Position numbers and translations under genes: made by a program. DNA of 20,321 nucleotides from Conoideocrella luteorostrata. Its lineage: Eukaryota; Ascomycota; Sordariomycetes; Hypocreales; Clavicipitaceae. Where the stretch lies: assembly GCA_032433595.1 (NCBI GenBank), contig JASWJB010000517.1:1-20321 (forward strand), in the 5' to 3' direction. Below the pieces are notes generated by a model that saw only the letters and a list, made by a program, of their open reading frames with translations, was not told where the DNA came from and ran no database searches. How positions within the stretch are numbered: position 1 is the first letter of the stretch; the number at the start of each line of letters is the position of its first letter. This document shows positions 8,036 to 16,102 of the stretch, one piece after another.

Positions 8036-8979
8036 CTATATCAACCGCTCGACGAGAGACAGCCGATATAGAGTGAGGCTCAGTTCTCTTGTAGCCTCAT
8101 GTGCTTGGCTGAAAATATTGGCAGCCGATTGAAAGGCCTCCAGCGATTGGCGGTTCTGGTTATCTGATTGCAGGATGCAACCCATCTTATGGAGCGAAAT
8201 GCCGTAGTGAAATCCTTGGTTACCGACCAAGGAGAGGCGTATCTTGAGCGCACGTGCGTGATATTGGATGCCCTTTTCTCGGTTACCTAGAGCCAGATGG
8301 CAATTGCCGATGGCATAGAGATTGACAGCTCCTGATTCACTCATTTCGGTCCGTAAACCACTACCAAACTCGTCGCCCTGGTGAAAATGAAGACGCAAGC
8401 CCTCTTCTGGGAACCCCGAAGCCTCATATGTACGAGCCATGTTATGGTGGACATGAAACGTCATATCGCGCTTTGTGAAGTTGTCACTATTGCGACTGAT
8501 GATATCTAAGGCTTTCTTCTGCAGCTCAATCGCTTCTAAGTACCGACCTTGTCTCGAGAGCGGGAGGGCCGTGTCCTGGTAGCCATGCGCAAGCAAAATA
8601 TCGTCTGCTGCAACGTTCTCTAGCCTGATCATAAGAGCTTGTCGAAAATAGCTTTCAGACTCTTTATAGCGAGAACACTCAAATAAGACACAGCCAAACG
8701 CGCTAAGGATGCGTGACCAAAGGAACCAATCTTCTTTGACCTCCTTTTCGTCATACACACAACGTGCTGTGCTGAGAAGAGGTATCGCTAGCTCCGGCGC
8801 TCGCCTCTCGTATAAGTACCACCCGGCATATAAGAAGAGCTCCGCAAGGCGCGTATCGGGAACGAGGCTAGGGCTAGAGCGCAAGCGGGAATTAAGTGCT
8901 AGCACGTGAGGAAGATACCGTTGGCACTCGGACCATTTACTCATGAGGCGGAAATTGGATCTGGTTGGATGTGGGAACA
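8036..8979 (-). pseudogene. NLR gene, 3' part: TPR sensor domain
   Basis: This is the C-terminal part of the NLR whose 5' part lies at 16098-18339, now separated by the retrotransposon at 8980. It encodes about 313 residues of helical repeats of the TPR type, for example ...YLEAIELQKKALDI..., ...NLYAIGNCHLALGNREKGIQYHARALKIR..., and ...SLHKMGCIL.... In fungal NLRs the TPR array is the ligand-sensing module that holds the NB-ARC switch inactive. Translation ends at TAG (8038-8036). The same frame then stays open for 46 codons, ending FDSLVIYIHA at TAG 7897-7895, which resembles family C-termini, so the first TAG is probably a nonsense mutation (one C-to-T from CAG). No intron is needed. The frame also runs backward a few codons into the LTR, giving a spurious start at 9007. 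No functional promoter is evident for this half. Confidence 0.8.
8975..8979. repeat. Target-site duplication GAACA, left copy
   Basis: Five host bases directly before the 5' LTR. They are repeated exactly at 16098-16102 after the 3' LTR and read as part of the NLR codons Met-Phe on the minus strand. Confidence 0.93.
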
Positions 8980-9255
8980 TGTCAGAGATTACTGCTTGTG
9001 AGGGCATTCAGAAGCCACGTGATGTCGTGAGTCTAGTGACGCACCTCAGCCTATGGGAGGAGTATAGCATGCAGCTAGCAAACTCTTCGCTGCGGGGTAA
9101 CAGCGAAGCATAAGTAGGGAAGGAGGAGACCAGATTATTAGATAGCCAGAGATTAAGACTGTTCATAATACAGTGCTACCTTATTGCTAAGAAGCTATAA
9201 ATACTTCAGAAGTCTTATCTATTACTCTGCTTTACTAGTTTCCTAAGTTATAATA
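8980..9255 (+). repeat. 5' LTR, 276 bp
   Basis: It starts TGTCAGAGATTACTGC and aligns without gaps to the 3' LTR over all 276 bp. Its first 157 bases carry none of the RIP-type changes. From 9137 to 9255 it carries 13 C-to-T or G-to-A changes relative to the 3' LTR, so that the terminal GTCGTGACA reads GTTATAATA. The family-B solo LTR at 18853 supports the direction of change. The primer-binding site expected just after 9255 is too mutated to identify. Confidence 0.93.
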
Positions 9256-10285
9256 ATTTTAATCTCTTTACCCTTAGGGCAGTAGACTATTAAATAAGAC
9301 ACCTATTAAGATAGCTAATATAAACGCATTAATTAAGCAAGCACCTAGTAGTAATAGCGTAGTAATAAGTAACTATCTACAGGATACTCCTTCCCCCTAA
9401 CTAATAAGCTAAACTCTTTAGGAAGGAAATAAAAATACACTAAATAAAGCTATTAAATTAGTAGCTAAGGAGCTATAAATAATTAGGAAACACTATAAGC
9501 TTATAGAACTTTAAAGGAGTATTTAAGAAGAAAAGATAAGCTTATAGTAAATAGGGCTACTAAAGAAGAGAGCATTACCTTTATTTAGCACTAAGAGCGC
9601 AGCGTTTTAGCTATAATATAGTATCGCAAAGGCGTAGCTTAAGACCCTTATATACAAGGGTAATACCTATAAGAGCCTATAGAACTTCCTCTTTAACCTA
9701 AATATAGCTTTTACTATAGATTATTATAACTTTCCTAATAACACTACTAAGGTTATATATATTAGTAACTGCCTTACTAATAATACAAAGTAATAATAGC
9801 TATATTACACTACTATTAATAAGCTAGTCCTATATTAAGATTATACCTAAGATAGCTTTATAGTATAGCTAAAGAAAGGAATAATTAATAAAGAATTACA
9901 CTGCTTAGAAGTAACTAAGACACTAATAAGGCTAAGGCAAGGAAAGGGTTAATCCTTCTAAGAGTATAAGAAAATCTAAGGAAAAGCAAAAGCAAAACTC
10001 CTTAAGAAAATCAAAGAAAGTATCTTAATTTATATATTTATTAATAGCCTAAATAACACTATAAGGAAGTAAGTACTTAGCTAAGAGTTCCTAAAGAGTT
10101 AAAACTATTTAATAGGTTAAGGCAAGAAAGCAAAAGTTACTATAAACTTACCTAGCTAGGCTAGGGATAAAACCCTTAAAAGGAATTACTTAAGCTTGCT
10201 ATCTCTAGTAAATAAAAGACTAAATAATAGCAAGGAAGTAGTGTCTACCTTTAACACTTACTTAGCCTAGCTAAATAAGGTAACT

Positions 10286-10327
10286 TATTATAAATACTAG
10301 AAGACTAGCTATATCTCCCCTAAGTGT
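10286..10327 (+). pseudogene. Gag zinc knuckle, three of four ligands lost
   Basis: The frame shows Y-x2-Y-x4-Y-x4-C with the exact spacing of a retroviral-type CCHC zinc knuckle. The first two Cys codons and the His codon read as Tyr, each explained by one G-to-A or C-to-T change; only the last Cys (TGT at 10325) survives. This places gag upstream, roughly 9400-10400, in frames too broken to delimit. In an active element the knuckle binds the element's RNA. Confidence 0.65.
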
Positions 10328-10529
10328 ATAGAACTTAATTATAATACTTATAGTAGTAACTATTATACTACCACTATATATAGCAAAAGCAGTAACTATA
10401 CCGCTATAAATATAAATAGAACACCTATTATAGTATCCTATTAATAGGGGCTTAGGTCTACTATAGATAATACTAGAGACCTATGCATAAGGATAAAGGT
10501 AAAATTACAGCGAGGATATAGCTAGGTAG

Positions 10530-10600
10530 CTATACTAGCGCTATTTAACCTAGGCGTAACTAACACTATTATTAACCCTAAACTATTAAGTAATATAGAT
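10530..10600 (+). pseudogene. Aspartic protease remnant
   Basis: The frame reads ALFNLGVTNTIINPKLL, corresponding to the family motif with catalytic Asp-Ser/Thr-Gly followed by a hydrophobic strand (D-x-G-A-T-x-x-F-I). The Asp position is now Asn and the Ala is Val, both RIP-type changes. It sits between the Gag knuckle and reverse transcriptase, as expected for Ty3/Gypsy. The enzyme would cut the Gag-Pol polyprotein; here it is dead. Confidence 0.55.
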
Positions 10601-11079
10601 TAAAGTAATGTATAAAAGAACCCTATATAACTAAAAGGCATAGTAAATATACTACTAAAGCACTATAGGATCCTTAACTATATTATTAAAATTAAAGATA
10701 GCACTAGTTATATATAAATATATTAACTTAGCTACTATATAGTAAAAACTAAAGAGGACTTACTTTTAGGACTTAACTATACTATTACTTATAAACTAGT
10801 AGTAATATTATAAGAGTTTAAATATTAAAGACACTTTATTATAGTGTTAAGACTCTTACTAGCCTAGGGTAAGCAATAAGTTTACTATAAAGCAAAGAAG
10901 TTAGCTATTATATTAATTTTATAAGAAGGATTTTAACTTAATTAAGCAATAATACTAAATAAAAACAAAGAGAGTAATAAGGAAGCTACAAGGGAGTTAC
11001 CTAAGGCTTACACTAAATATTAAGATATTTTCTTAAGAGAAGCTACTATAGTGCTACCCTCTCTTAGTAAATAAATATA

Positions 11080-11760
11080 TATAATTAAATTAAAGAAAGG
11101 CTAAATACCCCTATAGGAACCTATTTATAACCTCGCTGAAAAAGAGCTATAAGTACTCTATGAATACCTAGCTAACACTACTAAGCAAGAATAAATAAGA
11201 AGATTAATAAGCTTAGCTAGTACCCTAATCCTCTTTATACTAAAGAAGGGAGGCTAACTATGCTTATATATAAATTATTAAGGCCTTAATAAGGTTATAA
11301 GGAAGGATAAGGCACCCTTGCCTTTAGTAACTAAAATCCTTAATAGGTTAAAGGGCGCAAAAGTATATACTAAGATTAACCTTAAAGATACATACTATTA
11401 GCTATATATTAGCAAGGGCAATAAGTGGAAGACTACCTTCTAATGCTAATATAGCTACTTTAAATATCTTATAATGCTATTTAGGCTAGTTAATACTCTA
11501 GCTACCTTCTAAGAATATATTAATAATACCCTAAGGGACTTAATTAATATTATCTATATTATATACCTAAATAATATATTAATATATAGTAGTAACCCCG
11601 CAGAACATAAGTAATATATATAGTAAGTCCTTAAGAAGCTAAGACAAGCTAAATTATATATAAATATTAATAAGTGTGAGTTTTCTATAACTAAAGTAGG
11701 ATTCCTAGGATTTATTATAATAAATAAGGGGATTAAAATAGAACTTAAGCGTATCTAAGT
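11080..11760 (+). pseudogene. Reverse transcriptase remnant
   Basis: With stops read through, the frame shows ...LILFILKKGG..., then KGAKVYTKINLKDTYY around 11350-11400 (family: Y-x-K-I-D-L-x-x-A-Y), KWKTTF, YSYFKYLIMLF and YLNNILIYS. The last is the catalytic Y-h-D-D box at 11564-11575 with both Asp codons (GAT) changed to Asn (AAT). Order and spacing are typical of Ty3/Gypsy RT. Stops occur where Trp, Gln or Arg would be expected. The enzyme would copy the element's RNA into DNA inside virus-like particles; this copy cannot. Confidence 0.88.
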
Positions 11761-11999
11761 TATTATAGACTAGCTACTACCTAGTAATGTGTTAAAGATT
11801 TAGTCCTTTTTAGGATTTATAGGCTTTTACTAAAGATTTATTAAAGGGTATAGTAAAATAACTATCTTACTAATAAACCTACTAAAAGGAGATATAACAG
11901 GAAGTATTATATTACTAAGCAGCGTAATAATAGCCTTTAAAGAGCTAAAGCAGTGCTTCTAGGAAGCACTTATCTTAATACACTTTAACCTAAATATAT

Positions 12000-12300
12000 T
12001 ATTAAGAATAAAAACTAACGCATTAGGGTTTATAATTAGCGTAATCTTAGCGTAGTTATAGCTAAATCGCTAGTATTTAATTGCCTATATATTAAAGAAG
12101 TTATCTCCTATGGAAATTTACTACGTAATCCCTAATATAGAGCTACTAGCTATCTAAGAGGCATTTAGAACATAGAGACATTACCTTGCTTATTCTATAT
12201 ACCTAATCCGCATTATTATAGATTATTTAAACTATAAGTACCTAGTATTTAAACTAAAGCTAATAAGTAAGTAAGTTACTGCTTTAGATAAGCTATACTT
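12000..12300 (+). pseudogene. RNase H remnant
   Basis: The frame reads RIKTNALGFIISVILA, where the family has an acidic T-D-A-S segment, then IAYILKKLSPMEIYYVIPNIELLAI around 12076-12155, matching the F-x-S-x-K-L-x-x-x-E-x-x-Y-x-x-x-x-x-E-L-L-A pattern of the Ty3/Gypsy RNase H domain. The first catalytic Asp is now Asn, while the downstream Glu is retained. It follows RT directly, as in intact elements. Confidence 0.75.
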
Positions 12301-12443
12301 ATTTAATTTTATTATTAAGTATAAACTAGGTATTGCTAATCTAGCTAATAATTTATTTAAGTGGTTAAACTATTTTAATAAGGAGGCAATAGCATAGGCA
12401 AGGGCCTTATAGTTACTAACCTTTCTAAAGAAGTTTATAAATA

Positions 12444-12641
12444 GTAAGCAGCAGGGTAATAGTTATACTATGGGGTATAATAAGGCTACCTTATTTAATT
12501 AAGTAAAGAGTAAGCAGCAGGGTAATAGTTATACCGTGGGGTATAATAAGGCTACCTTATTTAATTAAATAAAGAGTAAGAAGCAAAGTAGTGCTTATAC
12601 TATAAGGTATAATAGGGCTACCTTGCTTAATTAAGCAGTTA
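12444..12641 (+). repeat. Three tandem 66-bp units in pol
   Basis: Three head-to-tail units of exactly 66 bp start at 12444, 12510 and 12576. Each begins GTAAG and contains the core GGCTACCTT-TTAATTAA. Units 1 and 2 differ at only a few sites, while unit 3 is clearly more diverged. At 22 codons each they keep the pol frame. They lie between RNase H and integrase, where the linker can tolerate length change. The high identity of units 1 and 2 points to a recent duplication or gene-conversion event. Confidence 0.85.
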
Positions 12642-13069
12642 GTATATAGTGGGTTAGTAGTAATATTATTAAATATGTTACGCTAATTTCTAAGACATTG
12701 CTTACTTTTAATAAGTTAGAGTTATAGTAAAGCCCTTAGCTAACAAAGTTAGGACTAGCTCTAACGTAGCTAGCTAGCTAAAGTACTATAGCGAGGCTCC
12801 TAGCTGTTAAGAGAGCCTCTATAGCAGGCTCCCTAGCGAATATATTAAATAAAGGCAGCTATTTATTAATACCTTTTATTTTTAAGTTATTATTAAAGAC
12901 ATAGCAAAGGGATACCTTTATAGTCTAATAAAGAAAGCAGCTTATAAGTAGCTCTAGGGTTATAACTTAAGGGCATAGGCCCTAGGAAATTAATAAAAAA
13001 GGACTCCTCTTATATAAGGAATATATTTATATTCTAGGAGGCCTTAGGAAGGAAATAATACTATTAGTT

Positions 13070-14100
13070 TATAATAACTTAGTAGCAGGATATTATAGAG
13101 TTAGTAAAACACTATAATAACTTACCTCTTAGTATTACTAGCTAAGCATAAAGAAGTATATTAAGGACTATATTTATATATGCTTAAACTACTAAGTTTT
13201 AAAGCTAAGGTTATATTATCTATATAACGAACTAGTAGCGCTACTAATGCTAGATTGCCCCTTTTAAGAGCTATCTATAGACTTTATTACTAGGCTACCC
13301 CTTATTAGCATATATAAAAATAAGATCTATAATTTAATCCTTATAATTATAGATAGATTCTTTAAGTATACTATCTATAAGCTAGTGTTAAAGCAAATAA
13401 CTAGCGATAATCTAGCTATAATCTTCTTAAACTAAGTGTTTAAGGACTATAGAATACCTAAGGGCATTATAATTAATTAAGGCACTACTTTTATAAGTAG
13501 TTTTTAGAGAATCTTTTATTACCTTATTACTATTAAGCAATAACTTAGCACTGCTTTTTATCTATAGATAAATAGCTAAACTAAGCAAATAAACTAGATC
13601 TTAGAGCACTACCTTAGAGCTTTTAGCAGTATAAAGCAGACTAACTAGCTAGATAAATTATTATTAGCCTAATATACCTATAACATAAGCTTTTATATAG
13701 CTTATAGCTATGCCCTAGCAGAGGCGCTGCGAGGTTATATACCACAAGGCTTAATATATATTATTAAGCCCCTTAATATTATTAATAAATAAGCAGAGAA
13801 TTAAGCACTAAAGCTCTAGACTAAATATATAGTAATTAAGCAATTACTTAGTAATATATAAGCTAAGTATACTAAGTACTATAACTAAAAAAGGACTATA
13901 TAGAAGTTTAAAGAGGAAGACTATATATTATTATTTATAAAGAATATTAATATATAGTAACCTAGCAAAAAGCTAACACTAAAGTATCTTAGACCTTATA
14001 AGATTATTAAAGCTATAGGCCACTATAATATAGCATACTAGTTATAAATACCTAGTAACTCCTAGATATATAATATATTTTATATCTTAAGTCTAGAGCC
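13070..14100 (+). pseudogene. Integrase remnant with GPY/F-like module
   Basis: Around 13090-13200 the frame shows YYRVSKTL... and IKKYIKDYIYICLNY, the zinc-binding HHCC region with its ligands partly lost. ELSIDFITRLPL near 13270 carries the first catalytic Asp of the DDE triad, retained here. Near 13975-14100 the frame shows YLRPYKIIKAIGHYN...FYILSLEPF, matching the GPY/F module (usually G-P-F/Y-x-V ... V-F-H-V-S-x-L). In life this enzyme cuts target DNA with a 5-bp stagger, consistent with the GAACA duplication. Multiple stops make it inactive. Confidence 0.8.
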
Positions 14101-14184
14101 TTTCCACAGGGATATTAGCTAAGTAATTACTATAAGTAAGTAGTAAGATAGCGCCTTAGAATTAAAAACTAAGTACTAAGTTAA

Positions 14185-14310
14185 ATATATAATTACTTAT
14201 AAGTATAATAAAAAGCGCTGCTAATACCTAGTTAAGTAGGAAGGCTATAGCATTACTAAGAATTTATAGCTATTATGCTAAGATTTTATAACTAAAGACC
14301 TTATTAATAC
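14185..14310 (+). pseudogene. Chromodomain remnant at the Pol C-terminus
   Basis: The frame reads YLVK*EGYSITKN near 14226-14270. This fits the chromodomain core Y-L-V-K-W-x-G-Y-x-x-x-x-x-T-W, with the Trp codon now a stop. It follows integrase, as in chromoviruses, where it steers integration by binding methylated histone H3. It identifies the lineage but is not functional. Confidence 0.65.
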
Positions 14311-14319
14311 CTATAATTA

Positions 14320-15821
14320 ATAAGTTTATAACTAAATAGCTATAATAATACTAAGACTACACTATATAAGTATACTATTACTTAGGATTTTATACTTAGC
14401 TAGTATAAATAAATTTAATTTAACTCTAAGGCTATTAAAACCCTTACCTTATTATTAAGGCAAGATAACTAAACTACTATTACTTTGCTATTACTTAACT
14501 ACTCTTCCTAATTAATAATATTCTTTATATTTAATTAATACAGGAGCTCTTTAAGGTTAGCAGGAAAGCCTAAGGGGGCTATATATATAGGAAGAAGCTC
14601 TTAATATTTAGAAAACTAGCTATAAGTTAGCTATAAGTTTACTCTTAAGGAATAAGGGGGAATTACTTATAAGCTAGCTATTTTTATATATAAAGCGTAA
14701 ATAGTTTATAATTTCTAAGAAGGCATAAGTATAAGTAATATTATATAGCTATAAAATTATAGTGTATTTACTAAGAGCTACCTTATAAGTAGCTATAACC
14801 TTAGCCTAAGTATATTAAGTATAACCCTCTTTATCCTTTTTTTTCTCCTTAGCTAAGCTATAAACTAGCTCCTTATAAGCCTTAATAAAGCTATTAAATT
14901 TATAATAATACTTCTTCTCTTTAGTTTTAATACTATCTCTCTTAGCTATAAAAGCTTTATAAGCATAATAAGTATATTAACTAAGCTAATAGTAAGTTAG
15001 TAGTAAGATTATAATAATATAAAGTATATAAAAGTACTAAAATATAGGGTTTATTATTCTTAAAATAATAAGTATATTTAGTAGTGTTTACTAGTAAAGG
15101 TTAGCAAAGAATAAGTAGTGACTTAGTAGCTTACTTATAACCTAATACTAGGAGGTAAGTAGTAGGTTTTAGTAAGCCCTTTTTTATATACTTTAGATTA
15201 AGCTTTAAGCTATTATTAGCTAAGATAAGCTTAAACTTTTAATTAGTAAACCTATATATATAATATTAGTAAATTAAATACTCCTAACTAGTAAAGAGTT
15301 AGTAGTAAATAAAGCCTAGAGAAATAGTATATTAATAAGTAAGTAGTGTGTTTCTTTACTAAGGTAATAGGTTAATTACCTTTCCCTTTAGGGATAGTCT
15401 TATAAGCTCTAGGTATAATAGCTAGCAATAAGTTAGCTTTATATACACTATGTAATATATTAAAATAAGTACTTACTAAAGTAGATTAAAATTATAAAGC
15501 ATTAATATTTATAGGTAAAGAAAAGTAAGTTAGTATATATATATAGCTACATTGCCACTTATTTATAGGTAGTAAGTAGCTATATTTTACTTATAGAAGA
15601 AAAATAATAATAAGAGAGAAAAAGAAAAAAAAAGGGGGAAGGAGTAAGGGGGAGTGCCTACTTATATAGTTAAGTGTATAGGCTAATAGCTATTAGGGTG
15701 TGGAGTCGCTAGCTAATCTAGCTATCTACCCTAAAACTTATAAACAAAAAATACTACTTGCTATAACCTAGCTATTACCTAGTTGCGACTAAGCACGGTC
15801 GCGAGGTAAGAGGGGTAACTC
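14320..15821. other. Long internal region between pol and 3' LTR, with antisense frame
   Basis: About 1.5 kb separates the chromodomain from the 3' LTR, longer than many chromoviruses carry. The plus strand shows no protein motif. On the minus strand, about 14970 down to 14761, one frame is open for 52 codons, then has two stops (TAA and TAG, each one transition from Gln codons) and continues. It is Lys-rich: AYKAFIAKRDSIKTKEKK, FNSFIKAYKELVYSLAKEKK and AKVIATYKVALSKYT. It may be the relic of an extra antisense ORF, or a nested fragment. A polypurine-like run, AAGAGGGG (about 15808-15815), lies just before the 3' LTR and could be the plus-strand primer. The last 40 bases before the LTR keep more C and G than the rest. 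Confidence 0.5.
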
Positions 15822-16097
15822 TATTAGAGATTACTGCTTATGAGGGCATTCAGAAGCCACGTGATGTCGTGAGTCTAGTGACGCACCTTAGCCTATAGGA
15901 GGAGTATAGCATGTAGCTAGCAAACTCTTCGCTGCGGGGTAACAGCAAAGCATAAGTAGGGAAGGAGGAGACCAGATTGTTAGATAGCCAGAGATTAAGA
16001 CCGTTCACAATACAGTGCTACCTTGTTGCTAAGAAGCTACGAATACTTCAGAAGTCTTGTCTATCACTCTGCTTTACTAGTTTCCCAAGTCGTGACA
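15822..16097 (+). repeat. 3' LTR, 276 bp
   Basis: It begins TATTAGAG (a RIP-changed TGTCAGAG) and ends with intact GTCGTGACA. It carries 7 C-to-T or G-to-A changes relative to the 5' LTR, all between 15823 and 15947, and none in its last 150 bases. The mutated half here is the half spared in the 5' LTR, so together the two preserve an unmutated copy of each half. Confidence 0.93.
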
Positions 16098-16102
16098 GAA
16101 CA
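16098..16102. repeat. Target-site duplication GAACA, right copy
   Basis: Exact partner of 8975-8979, directly after the terminal TGACA of the 3' LTR. It lies inside the same NLR Met-Phe codon pair. Confidence 0.93.

Larger units (their letters stand above)
8980..16097 (+). mobile_element. Full-length Ty3/Gypsy chromovirus, RIP-inactivated
   Basis: The element is 7,118 bp with two 276-bp LTRs (8980-9255 and 15822-16097) beginning TGTCAGAG and ending GTCGTGACA before mutation. It is flanked by GAACA duplications at 8975-8979 and 16098-16102. Read through its stop codons, the plus strand shows, in order: a Gag CCHC knuckle, an aspartic protease, reverse transcriptase, RNase H, integrase with a GPY/F-like module, and a chromodomain. 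This order (RT-RH before INT, chromodomain last) is that of Ty3/Gypsy chromoviruses. Every frame is broken by many TAA/TAG codons, and catalytic Asp codons have become Asn, so it cannot move by itself. Changes are C-to-T or G-to-A, as expected of RIP. About 1.5 kb of non-pol DNA lies between the chromodomain and the 3' LTR. Confidence 0.93.

Noticed and set aside
14640..14700. Possible nested LTR start after a GGGGGAATTACTTATAAG run
   Set aside because: The G-run resembles a polypurine tract, but no matching second LTR end or duplication could be found in the mutated sequence.
9256..15821. CRISPR-like or satellite array in the AT-rich tract
   Set aside because: Repetitiveness comes from RIP-reduced sequence complexity. 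The only true tandem array is the three 66-bp units, without spacer structure.
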